DNA of 64,000 bases from a virus: the IMG/VR virus record IMGVR_UViG_3300032322_001765, positions 156,868 through 220,867 of that record. The stretch is one strand, 5' to 3'. The position numbers and the translations under genes were made by a program. Positions 25,987 to 31,797 of the stretch are shown here, piece by piece. Below the pieces are notes generated by a model that had not been told where the DNA came from, did not search any database, and worked only from the letters and a program-made list of their open reading frames with translations. The first letter of the stretch is position 1; each line of letters starts with the position of its first letter.

Positions 25987-26181
25987 ATGTTAGTTACTGA
26001 AGCACAAGGTTACAAACTTTTCTGTGAAACACAAAAAATTGATTTCCCGCCGGACACCTATTATGTTCGTATTTTTACCAAATATGAATTTGCTAAGAAC
26101 TCTGATGCGGAGCAAACTAAGATTGAACTTTTTCTAACTAAAAGTGAATTAGACAATCTTAGACAAATGCTTACTGTCTAA
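25987..26181 (+). CDS. Small hypothetical protein (64 aa)
   Basis: The protein starts MLVTEAQGYKLF and ends LDNLRQMLTV. It looks soluble, with a helix-strand-helix pattern and no known motif. A longer frame begins upstream at 25969, but this ATG is the more likely start because the upstream codons run out of the tRNA-Asn spacer. It lies between two tRNA genes. Function unknown. Confidence 0.65.
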   Translation: MLVTEAQGYKLFCETQKIDFPPDTYYVRIFTKYEFAKNSDAEQTKIELFLTKSELDNLRQMLTV

Positions 26182-26188
26182 TTAATTT

Positions 26189-26263
26189 CTGGCGTTCGTA
26201 TAAGGGATAATACTACAGACTTCTAATCTGTAAATCCAGGTTCGAGTCCTGGACGCCGGACCA
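26189..26263 (+). tRNA. tRNA-Arg(TCT)
   Basis: Acceptor CTGGCGT/ACGCCGG, anticodon stem ACAGA/TCTGT with loop CTTCTAA, T-loop TTCGAGT, encoded CCA. Starts 7 nt after the previous stop. Confidence 0.9.
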
Positions 26264-26292
26264 AATTATCAAACTAGCAACAAAAATAATTG

Positions 26293-26321
26293 TTGACGAT
26301 AAATCCTATTTGATGTATAAT
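26293..26321 (+). promoter_or_regulatory. Consensus sigma70 promoter
   Basis: TTGACG (26293-26298), 17-bp spacer, TATAAT (26316-26321), upstream of tRNA-Glu and tRNA-Ile. Confidence 0.85.
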
Positions 26322-26366
26322 TCTTTTTATCGTAGTTAATATCTTTAACAATTTAATAACATTTAG

Positions 26367-26442
26367 GCACCCATCGTCTAGAGGCCTAGGACATTGCCCT
26401 TTCAAGGCAGTAACACGGGTTCGAATCCCGTTGGGTGTACCA
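26367..26442 (+). tRNA. tRNA-Glu(TTC)
   Basis: Acceptor GCACCCA/TGGGTGT, anticodon stem TTGCC/GGCAG with loop CTTTCAA, T-loop TTCGAAT, encoded CCA. Confidence 0.92.
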
Positions 26443-26447
26443 GTTAA

Positions 26448-26497
26448 TGGTATAACTAACTGTGATACAAGCACAATATGCTTGGTAGATTATACCA
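26448..26497 (+). ncRNA. Stem-loop between tRNA-Glu and tRNA-Ile
   Basis: ATGGTATAA pairs with TTATACCAT (9 bp) and an inner AAGC/GCTT stem follows. It fills the spacer and may guide processing of the tRNA precursor; role inferred. Confidence 0.45.
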
Positions 26498-26502
26498 TAC
26501 TT

Positions 26503-26579
26503 GCCCACTTAGCTCATTCGGTTAGAGCATCGTCTTGATAAGGCGGGGGTGCTTGGTTCGATTCCAAGAGTGGGCACCA
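26503..26579 (+). tRNA. tRNA-Ile(GAT)
   Basis: Acceptor GCCCACT/AGTGGGC, anticodon loop TTGATAA, T-loop TTCGATT, encoded CCA. Its ACCA end also forms the base of the downstream hairpin 26576-26661. Confidence 0.93.
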
Positions 26580-26661
26580 TATTGAAGCACATTATTAGTG
26601 ACGCTGGGAAGGACAAGATTCAGCGGTAAATAAATCCTTCATTAGTGTGTTTCAATATGGT
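26576..26661 (+). ncRNA. Structured hairpin sequestering tRNA-Ile CCA (copy A)
   Basis: ACCATATTGAAGCACA pairs with TGTGTTTCAATATGGT (16 bp). The first four bases are the ACCA of tRNA-Ile. Inside, CGCTG/CAGCG and GAAGGA/TCCTTC interlock as a possible H-type pseudoknot. A homologous hairpin follows tRNA-Lys at 28102-28184, with a compensatory base-pair change. The base pairs are read directly; function is unknown. Confidence 0.7.
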
Positions 26662-26689
26662 TGACAATAAATCAGTTTGCTGTTAAACT
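26661..26689 (+). promoter_or_regulatory. Sigma70 promoter before structured RNA region
   Basis: TTGACA (26661-26666), 17-bp spacer, TAAACT (26684-26689). It begins exactly at the foot of hairpin A and would transcribe the structured region up to tRNA-Asp. Confidence 0.7.
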
Positions 26690-26695
26690 AGCGGC

Positions 26696-26897
26696 AAATA
26701 AAGATTCCGGTTACTACTTTCCTGAAAGTAGCGTGTGGCGACGATAATTGACCCGGTGGCAGCAAACCGTTAGCGAGGTAACTCCTCAGGCACTGCTAGG
26801 CAGAATCCCAACTGCACACAGACACGAGAATAAACGGGATGGACAGGGTAACAACTCTGCTAAGGGGCGATGCCTGGAAAACACGTAGCCTTAGCAA
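26696..26897 (+). ncRNA. Candidate structured non-coding RNA (copy 1)
   Basis: No ORF with a ribosome binding site is seen. The region holds a hairpin CTACTTTC-CT-GAAAGTAG, GAGG/CCTC, and the 20-nt box GATGGACAGGGTAACAACTC (26838-26857). The box is followed by a stem TGCTAAGG (26858-26865)/CCTTAGCA (26889-26896). The same box and a covarying stem recur at 27924-27975. It lies behind its own promoter. Class unknown; comparison with large phage RNAs such as GOLLD or ROOL would be sensible. Confidence 0.6.
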
Positions 26898-27021
26898 TAT
26901 TAGTTTTGCAGTTTGTAAGCACAGAAGCCGGCGCGAGGCATTATGTAACCAAAGCAATAAACAGTAATCACGTGTAAAGCTGTTGAGCGAGGCATATAGT
27001 ATAAACTGCAAAACTAATATT
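26897..27021 (+). ncRNA. Long stem-loop abutting tRNA-Asp
   Basis: A 22-bp stem with one G-U pair joins about 26897-26918 (AATATTAGTTTTGCAG...) to about 27000-27021 (...CTGCAAAACTAATATT), enclosing about 80 nt. Its 3' strand ends on the base before tRNA-Asp. A near-perfect stem of this length is not expected by chance and may direct RNase processing of the precursor. Confidence 0.65.
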
Positions 27022-27098
27022 GGCTTCATAGTTCAGTTGGTTAGAACGCCGCCCTGTCACGGCGGAGGTCAGGGGTTCGAGTCCCCTTGAGGTCGCCA
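27022..27098 (+). tRNA. tRNA-Asp(GTC)
   Basis: Acceptor GGCTTCA/TGAGGTC (two G-T pairs), anticodon stem CCGCC/GGCGG with loop CTGTCAC, T-loop TTCGAGT, encoded CCA. Confidence 0.92.
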
Positions 27099-27118
27099 AA
27101 CATAGGGTAAACTTCTAC

Positions 27119-27147
27119 TTGCACTTAATTTGAACTTAAAGTAAAAT
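27119..27147 (+). promoter_or_regulatory. Sigma70-like promoter
   Basis: TTGCAC (27119-27124), 17-bp spacer, TAAAAT (27142-27147), 33 nt before the small membrane-protein gene. Confidence 0.5.
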
Positions 27148-27180
27148 ATAGGTTCTTTAGTTAAGTCATTGGAGAACAGA

Positions 27181-27384
27181 ATGAATTTGAAATTGAAAGC
27201 AGCATTGTATACCTTTCTATATGCATTAACAGGATTAGGTGTAGGATTTGTAGTATCACAACTGCCTACTTGGACAGTAGTAACACTTGTGTGTATTTTT
27301 GGAATTTGTCTAGCATATATTCTTATACATACAGGACTAAAATACGATGAAGCAGTAAAAGAAATAAGTAAGAAGTACGAATAA
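27181..27384 (+). CDS. Small membrane protein (67 aa)
   Basis: The protein starts MNLKLKAALYTFLYALTGLG. Two hydrophobic segments (about residues 7-28 and 34-53) are followed by a charged tail (DEAVKEISKKYE), so it is a probable two-span inner-membrane protein. GGAG lies before the ATG; an in-frame TTG at 27169 is less likely. The size fits a small holin or membrane-stress protein, but no family is recognised. Confidence 0.7.
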   Translation: MNLKLKAALYTFLYALTGLGVGFVVSQLPTWTVVTLVCIFGICLAYILIHTGLKYDEAVKEISKKYE

Positions 27385-27392
27385 TGTAGTTA

Positions 27393-27483
27393 GGAGCGTT
27401 GGCCGAGTGGTCGAAGGCAGTGGTTTGCTAAACCATCGTACATCAAAAATGTACCATTAGTTCGAATCTAATACGCTCCGCCA
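27393..27483 (+). tRNA. tRNA-Ser(GCT)
   Basis: Type II tRNA with a long variable arm. Acceptor GGAGCGT/ACGCTCC, anticodon stem GTGGT/ACCAT with loop TTGCTAA, T-loop TTCGAAT, G73, encoded CCA. Confidence 0.92.
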
Positions 27484-27510
27484 GTTTTCATATTTTATTT
27501 AGGAAAGAAA

Positions 27511-27690
27511 ATGAAATATCTTAATTTTGTATTACCCGTTATAATCACACTACTTTCAATAATTGGAATTATTGCTAGTTATGGTGCAGGTAACGATTCT
27601 GCACTTAGTGCATATGTTGTAGCATTATCAGGTTGGATGGTAATCGCAACGGATGAAGTTATTAAATTTATTGATAGTCGAAGAAAATAA
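27511..27690 (+). CDS. Small membrane protein (59 aa)
   Basis: The protein starts MKYLNFVLPVIITLLSIIGI; two hydrophobic segments (about residues 5-24 and 32-48) are followed by DEVIKFIDSRRK. AGGAAAG lies before the ATG. Its layout resembles the 27181 protein (two spans and a charged tail), so the pair may work together. Function unknown. Confidence 0.7.
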   Translation: MKYLNFVLPVIITLLSIIGIIASYGAGNDSALSAYVVALSGWMVIATDEVIKFIDSRRK

Positions 27691-27696
27691 ATTTAT

Positions 27697-27774
27697 GCAA
27701 CGGTGGCAGAGAGGCCCAATGCAAGAGTCTGCAAAACTCTAAAGCCGTCAGTTCGAATCTGACCCGTTGCTCCA
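27697..27774 (+). tRNA. tRNA-Cys(GCA)
   Basis: Acceptor GCAACGG/CCGTTGC, anticodon stem AGAGT/ACTCT with loop CTGCAAA, T-loop TTCGAAT, encoded CCA. Confidence 0.9.
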
Positions 27775-27985
27775 AGTATCCCGCAGGCCCTTCTGCGCTA
27801 TGAAAGGGGGTATATTGGCTTCACCATAACGCCAGGGCTCTTACGTTGATAGCCTCAAAGCCCGCTTGACATGGGTGATAGAAAAAACGTAGGTGGGTAT
27901 CACACCTTGCCAGAAGTAAATGTGATGGACAGGGTAACAACTCAGTAAGGGGCTTATGGGAATAAGTAGCCTTACACTTTATACT
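27775..27985 (+). ncRNA. Candidate structured non-coding RNA (copy 2)
   Basis: No ORF with a ribosome binding site occupies this spacer. It holds hairpin GCAG-GCCCTT-CTGC and TTACGTT/AACGTA pairing. It also holds the same 20-nt box as copy 1 (27924-27943), followed by stem GTAAGG (27945-27950)/CCTTAC (27970-27975) with an inner CTTAT/ATAAG hairpin. The stem sequence differs from copy 1 but pairing is kept, which supports a folded RNA. Function unknown. Confidence 0.6.
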
Positions 27986-28000
27986 ATAGGAGATCCTGTT

Positions 28001-28039
28001 ATGGATAGTGACAAGAGTGACAAGATAATGCGGGCATAG
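28001..28039 (+). CDS. Possible 12-residue leader peptide before tRNA-Lys
   Basis: A good AGGAG box about 10 nt upstream is followed by ATG and 12 codons (MDSDKSDKIMRA) whose TAG lies inside tRNA-Lys. It could be a translated leader affecting tRNA release or simply chance; coding evidence is weak. Confidence 0.25.
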   Translation: MDSDKSDKIMRA

Positions 28040-28105
28040 CTCAGTCGGTAGAGCAGTAGACTTTTAATCTATTGGTCGTGGGTTCGAATCCCCCTGCCCG
28101 TACCA
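28030..28105 (+). tRNA. tRNA-Lys(TTT)
   Basis: Acceptor GCGGGCA/TGCCCGT, anticodon stem TAGA/TCTA with loop CTTTTAA, T-loop TTCGAAT, encoded CCA. Its ACCA is paired in the following hairpin. Confidence 0.92.
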
Positions 28106-28184
28106 TATAAAAACACATTCGCTTATATTTTAACGGCTTGCAAGGCACGGGCGTATAAGAGTATTGAGTGTGTTTCTATATGGT
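28102..28184 (+). ncRNA. Structured hairpin sequestering tRNA-Lys CCA (copy B)
   Basis: ACCATATAAAAACACA pairs with TGTGTTTCTATATGGT (15 of 16 positions). It is homologous to copy A: both start with tRNA ACCA and end ATATGGT. At position 8 a T-A pair in A becomes A-T here, a compensatory change. An inner CTTATA/TATAAG stem replaces the pseudoknot of copy A. Confidence 0.7.
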
Positions 28185-28189
28185 TTATT

Positions 28190-28274
28190 GGGGATGCGGC
28201 TAAGTTAGAGAGTGGCGGCGGACTGTAAATCCGTTCTTTCGGGTGAGTAGGTGCGAATCCTTCCATCCCCACCA
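28190..28274 (+). tRNA. tRNA-Tyr(GTA)
   Basis: Type II tRNA. Acceptor GGGGATG/CATCCCC, anticodon stem CGGA/TCCG with loop CTGTAAA, long variable arm, encoded CCA. Confidence 0.92.
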
Positions 28275-28280
28275 ATTAAT

Positions 28281-28354
28281 TCCGGTGTAGTATAATGGCA
28301 GTGCGACGGTCTCCAAAACCGTTAGTGGGAGTTCGATTCTCTCCACCGGAGCCA
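28281..28354 (+). tRNA. tRNA-Trp(CCA)
   Basis: Acceptor TCCGGTG/CACCGGA, anticodon stem ACGGT/ACCGT with loop CTCCAAA, T-loop TTCGATT, encoded CCA. Confidence 0.92.
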
Positions 28355-28355
28355 G

Positions 28356-28646
28356 TTATTTAGTGAATCGTCTAATATGTGTAGATATAGGAGTATTATA
28401 TTGTTCTGTACCGCGATCACCGCCTACTGTTAAACGTAAGTTTACATCAACGGTTTTTGCGTAATAGTTTACATAATTGGCAATTTTACTACTTGTTGTT
28501 CTAATTAGACAAATACCGGCATTATTACAAACTATGTAGGTAGTTATTCCGAATTCGTCTTTGTCTATGAATAGCATAACATATTTATTAATATTTGGGC
28601 AACTAATAGTTGCATTATTAATTTGTTTGATGTATAATCTATACAT
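28356..28646 (-). CDS. Possible hypothetical protein antisense within tRNA array
   Basis: A 96-codon minus-strand frame fills the spacer between tRNA-Trp and the next tRNA. An internal Met (at 28577, MLFIDKDEFGITTY) is an alternative start. The C-terminal part (TVDVNLRLTVGGDRGTEQY) looks protein-like, but no ribosome binding site is seen before either start, and the 5' part overlaps a plus-strand promoter. It is the only minus-strand candidate in this region. Confidence 0.4.
   Translation of the reverse strand: MYRLYIKQINNATISCPNINKYVMLFIDKDEFGITTYIVCNNAGICLIRTTSSKIANYVNYYAKTVDVNLRLTVGGDRGTEQYNTPISTHIRRFTK
28610..28638 (+). promoter_or_regulatory. Sigma70 promoter
   Basis: TTGCAT (28610-28615), 17-bp spacer, TATAAT (28633-28638). 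It would drive the Met-Gly-Leu-Leu tRNA run. Confidence 0.75.
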
Positions 28647-28657
28647 AAGTTAGAAAT

Positions 28658-28734
28658 GCCTCTGTAGCTCAATCGGTCAGAGCAGCGGACTCATAATCCG
28701 TTGGTTAGGGGTTCGAGTCCCTTCGGAGGCACCA
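28658..28734 (+). tRNA. tRNA-Met(CAT) or Ile2(CAT)
   Basis: Acceptor GCCTCTG/CGGAGGC, anticodon stem CGGA/TCCG with loop CTCATAA, T-loop TTCGAGT, encoded CCA. A second non-initiator CAT tRNA; one of the pair may read AUA. Confidence 0.88.
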
Positions 28735-28742
28735 GGTATTAT

Positions 28743-28816
28743 GCGGGATTAGTTTAATGGTAAAACGAAAGCCTTCCAAGCTCTAGTTATCAGTTCGATT
28801 CTGATATCCCGCTCCA
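28743..28816 (+). tRNA. tRNA-Gly(TCC)
   Basis: Acceptor GCGGGAT/ATCCCGC, anticodon loop CTTCCAA (stem with one A-C mismatch), T-loop TTCGATT, encoded CCA. Confidence 0.87.
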
Positions 28817-28825
28817 AGTTAGAAT

Positions 28826-28909
28826 GCCCGGGTGGTGAAATGGTAGACACAAAGGACTTAAAATCCTTCGCCGCAAGGCGTGCCGGTTCGAGTCCGGCTT
28901 CGGGTACCA
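28826..28909 (+). tRNA. tRNA-Leu(TAA)
   Basis: Type II. Acceptor GCCCGGG/TTCGGGT, anticodon stem AAGGA/TCCTT with loop CTTAAAA, variable arm CGCCGCAAGGCG, encoded CCA. Confidence 0.92.
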
Positions 28910-28917
28910 AGTAACAT

Positions 28918-29000
28918 GCGCATATGGCGAAATTGGTAGACGCGCCAGATTTAGGTTCTGGTCTCAACGGGTGGGGGTTCGAGTCCCTCTATGCGCACCA
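28918..29000 (+). tRNA. tRNA-Leu(TAG)
   Basis: Type II. Acceptor GCGCATA/TATGCGC, anticodon stem CCAGA/TCTGG with loop TTTAGGT, T-loop TTCGAGT, encoded CCA. Confidence 0.92.
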
Positions 29001-29017
29001 CTGTTCTCTTTTATAAA

Positions 29018-29025
29018 GATAAATA
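29018..29025 (+). promoter_or_regulatory. T4-late-promoter-like box GATAAATA
   Basis: It ends 8 nt before the ATG at 29034; no Shine-Dalgarno sequence is seen. Confidence 0.4.
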
Positions 29026-29033
29026 ATTGTACT

Positions 29034-29207
29034 ATGGCACAATTAAAAATCTTCATTAACGACAAACTATACAAAACAGTACCATTAGATACTGAAAAAT
29101 ATGAGCCTTCTTGGTATTGGCCTCAAATTAAGGCTGATAAAGAAGCCGGTTTACTAAATTCTTTTAACATTGAAGAATCAATGAAAGTAGAATTTAGAAA
29201 AATATAA
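29034..29207 (+). CDS. Small hypothetical protein (57 aa)
   Basis: The protein starts MAQLKIFINDKLYKTVPLDT and contains YEPSWYWPQIKADKEAG. It has a strand-strand-helix pattern and is soluble. It lies between tRNA-Leu and the initiator tRNA and is preceded by a late-promoter-like box rather than a ribosome binding site. Function unknown. Confidence 0.7.
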   Translation: MAQLKIFINDKLYKTVPLDTEKYEPSWYWPQIKADKEAGLLNSFNIEESMKVEFRKI

Positions 29208-29311
29208 ACCATAATAGTTTGTATACTTTCAATATTGCAATGATATGCTCACGCATATCAAAAAAGCAAGCCTATTTTTTTAGCTTATAAATAAGTCGTA
29301 GGACATTAAGA

Positions 29312-29384
29312 CGCGGGTTAGGGAAGAGGTCATCCCGTTAGGCTCATAACCTGAAGATCGTTGGTTCAAATCCAGCACCCGCAT
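29312..29384 (+). tRNA. Initiator tRNA-fMet(CAT), no encoded CCA
   Basis: CGCGGGT/ACCCGCA acceptor has the initiator-specific C1-A72 mismatch; anticodon loop CTCATAA; T-arm TTGG-TTCAAAT-CCAG closely matches bacterial tRNA-fMet. The anticodon stem keeps two of the three initiator G-C pairs. The 3' end runs into TCTTA, so CCA must be added, unlike every other tRNA here. Confidence 0.85.
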
Positions 29385-29402
29385 CTTAGTGTCTTACAAT
29401 AA

Positions 29403-29481
29403 CCGGGTGTAGCTTAGTCTGGCTTAAAGCGCCTGCTTTGGGAGCAGGAGATCGTGAGTTCGAATCCCACTTCCCGGACCA
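29403..29481 (+). tRNA. tRNA-Pro(TGG)
   Basis: Acceptor CCGGGTG/TTCCCGG (one T-T mismatch), anticodon stem CTGC/GCAG with loop TTTGGGA, T-loop TTCGAAT, encoded CCA. Confidence 0.9.
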
Positions 29482-29500
29482 ATTCTTTTTAAGGTGATAT

Positions 29501-29638
29501 ATGGCTAAGCAAGTTGGAGTAAAAGAACGTAAGAAGGTAGTCAAATTAACTTGTCAGGGAGGAAGTAAACCCAAAACAAGTACTATGAATAAGGATTTAA
29601 AAAGAAGTTACAAGAAGTATAGAGGACAAGGTAAATAG
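29501..29638 (+). CDS. Small basic protein (45 aa)
   Basis: The protein starts MAKQVGVKERKKVVKLTCQGG and ends KRSYKKYRGQGK. It is strongly basic, so nucleic-acid or ribosome binding is plausible. AAGGTG lies before the ATG. The last base of its TAG is the first base of tRNA-Val. No family recognised. Confidence 0.75.
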   Translation: MAKQVGVKERKKVVKLTCQGGSKPKTSTMNKDLKRSYKKYRGQGK

Positions 29639-29712
29639 CATCGTTAGTTCAGCGGTAGAATCCCTGCCTTACAAGCAGGTTGTCGTTGGTTCGAATCCAG
29701 CACGATGCACCA
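29638..29712 (+). tRNA. tRNA-Val(TAC)
   Basis: Acceptor GCATCGT/ACGATGC, anticodon stem CCTGC/GCAGG with loop CTTACAA, T-loop TTCGAAT, encoded CCA. Its first base is shared with the preceding stop codon. Confidence 0.92.
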
Positions 29713-29718
29713 AGTATT

Positions 29719-29793
29719 GCGGGTGTAATTCAGGGGTAGAATGTTTGCTTGCCAAGCAAAATGTCAGGAGTTCGAATCTCCTCACCCGCTCCA
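29719..29793 (+). tRNA. tRNA-Gly(GCC)
   Basis: Acceptor GCGGGTG/CACCCGC, anticodon stem TTTGC/GCAAA with loop TTGCCAA, T-loop TTCGAAT, encoded CCA. Confidence 0.92.
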
Positions 29794-29809
29794 ATTTTAT
29801 ATAATTTTT

Positions 29810-31050
29810 ATGGCACATCAACAACAATTTGATTTTGTACAAAGAGTAAAGAATCGCTATCCAATAAATTTTTTTCAGAAAAAAGTTTTAGAAATTGGTA
29901 GCTTAAACATTAATGGCACAATAAGAGATTTTTTCAACTATTGTGATTATTTGGGAGTTGATGTAGGACAAGGTCCATGCGTCGATATAGTTTGTGAAGG
30001 TCAAAATGTAGATCATCCCGACAACACTTATGACACAGTTGCAAGTTGTGAATGTTTTGAACACAACCCTCATTGGGTAGAAACTTTTCAAAATATGTAT
30101 CGTATGACTAAGCCGGGTGGTTTAGTTTTTATGAGTTGTGCAACTACAGGTAGACCTGAACATGGTACAACACGTACTAGTCCTAGTGATAGTCCGTTAA
30201 CAATTGGTATAGGTTGGGATTACTATAAAAATTTAACTGAACAAGATTTTAGAGATAACTTTAACATTGATGAAATGTTCAGTGAATATAAATTTGAAGT
30301 TGGTACATCACATCCTGATTTATATTTTTATGGTGTTAAAAAAACAAGTGATGTAATTGATTTTAGAAAATACTTTACTGAAAAGTATTACGACAGTAAT
30401 TGGTTAAAAACTGCAAAAGAAACTTATGACAATAACGATCCTTACCCGCATCTTGTCATAGATGATTTTTTACCAGTTGACGTAATGGAAAAAGTTTTAA
30501 ATTCTTTCCCTCAACCCGGCGACTTAGATTGGTGGGAATTCAAGAATGATAACGAAATAAAATTAGGCAGTAGAAAAGAAATTCAATTACCGCAAGTAAC
30601 AAGAAATGTATGTGCAGAATTAAATTCTGGCTATGTGTTAGATTGGTTAGAGTATTTAACCAGTGTACCTGGGCTTATTGCTGATACAAGATTGTTTGGT
30701 GGTGGGTTGCATCAAATTGTGCGTGGTGGAAAATTAAACATCCATGTAGATTTTAATATTGAACCACATACAAAATTACGTAGGCGACTTAATGTTCTAA
30801 TCTATCTTAACAAAGATTGGAAAGAAGAATACGAAGGTTATTTAGAATTGTGGGACAAAACAAAAACACAATGTGTAAAAAAGATAGCGCCCGTTTTTAA
30901 TCGTTGTGTAATTTTTAATACTAATGATACTTCATGGCATGGGCATCCTACTCCATTAAATACGCCCGAACATATTACAAGAAAAAGTTTAGCCATGTAT
31001 TATTACTCTGTCGATACAGAGAACGTAAAAGTTCATTCAACCATTTATTA

Positions 31051-31051
<1 letters not shown>
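29810..31051 (+). CDS. Fused SAM methyltransferase and 2OG-Fe(II) oxygenase
   Basis: The ATG at 29810 (MAHQQQFDFV) follows tRNA-Gly; upstream in-frame codons belong to the tRNA. Residues about 10-190 form a class I methyltransferase-like domain (VLEIGSLNINGTIRDFF, CDYLGVDVGQGPCVD, SCECFEHNPHW). Residues about 220-413 form a prolyl-hydroxylase-type oxygenase: H-x-D in LNIHVDFN, distal His in SWHGHP, then the 2OG-binding Arg in TRKSLAMYYY. The domain pair recurs in phage sugar or protein modification genes. The TAG overlaps tRNA-Ser by one base. Confidence 0.85.
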
Positions 31052-31140
<89 letters not shown>

Positions 31141-31180
31141 ACTATAGCTCTATTTTGTAAAATAATCACAGGAGGTAATT

Positions 31181-31741
31181 ATGCCAGCAAGTTTTTTAGT
31201 AAGCGACACACATTTCGGCCATGCTGGCGTATGCCGTTTCCTACGTGATGACGGTACGAAACTACGTCCATGGGATAACCCAGATGAAATGGATGAAGAA
31301 ATGGTAAAGCGTTGGAATGAAACAGTTCGACCCAATGATAAAGTTTATCATTTAGGAGATGTTGTGATTAACCGTAAAGCACTTGCCACACTTAGTCGCC
31401 TTAATGGTGATAAGGTGCTTATCAAAGGTAATCATGATATTTTTAAATTAGAAGAATACACACAATACTTTCGTGATGTCCGAGGCTACCATGTTATGAA
31501 TGGTATGATACTAAGTCATATACCTGTGCATGAAGAAAGTTTAGCACGATTTGGGACAAACATTCATGGACATCTGCATTATAACCGTGTAAAGAAAGAT
31601 GGTGTCATTGATGTTAGATATCATTGTGTTTGTGTAGAACAAACAGATTACCGTCCAATACTGTTTGAACATGTTATCAAACGTATTCAAGAAGAAGGTG
31701 GCACAGTTGGCTTTAAAAACGGTAACGGCCCTATCATGTAA
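31181..31741 (+). CDS. Calcineurin-like metallophosphoesterase
   Basis: This 186-residue protein has all the metal motifs of the family: SDTHFGH (residues 8-14), HLGDVV, GNHD, and the C-terminal IHGHLH. Such small phosphoesterases cleave phosphomonoesters or diesters, including 2',3'-cyclic ends; the specific substrate is not visible. AGGAGG precedes the ATG. The stop lies in the loop of a terminator hairpin. Confidence 0.9.
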   Translation: MPASFLVSDTHFGHAGVCRFLRDDGTKLRPWDNPDEMDEEMVKRWNETVRPNDKVYHLGDVVINRKALATLSRLNGDKVLIKGNHDIFKLEEYTQYFRDVRGYHVMNGMILSHIPVHEESLARFGTNIHGHLHYNRVKKDGVIDVRYHCVCVEQTDYRPILFEHVIKRIQEEGGTVGFKNGNGPIM

Positions 31742-31766
31742 TTTATGATAGGACCTTTTTTAGCAT
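31730..31766 (+). terminator. Rho-independent terminator overlapping gene end
   Basis: CCTATCAT/ATGATAGG stem with the TAA stop in its loop, then ACCTTTTTT. Confidence 0.75.
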
Positions 31767-31797
31767 AAGTATCTTACTACATTTTTAAGGAGGCATC

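Noticed and set aside
26580-28029. Group I intron or RNase P RNA in the tRNA array
   Set aside because: The conserved core elements of these RNAs were not recognisable by eye; left as an unclassified structured RNA.
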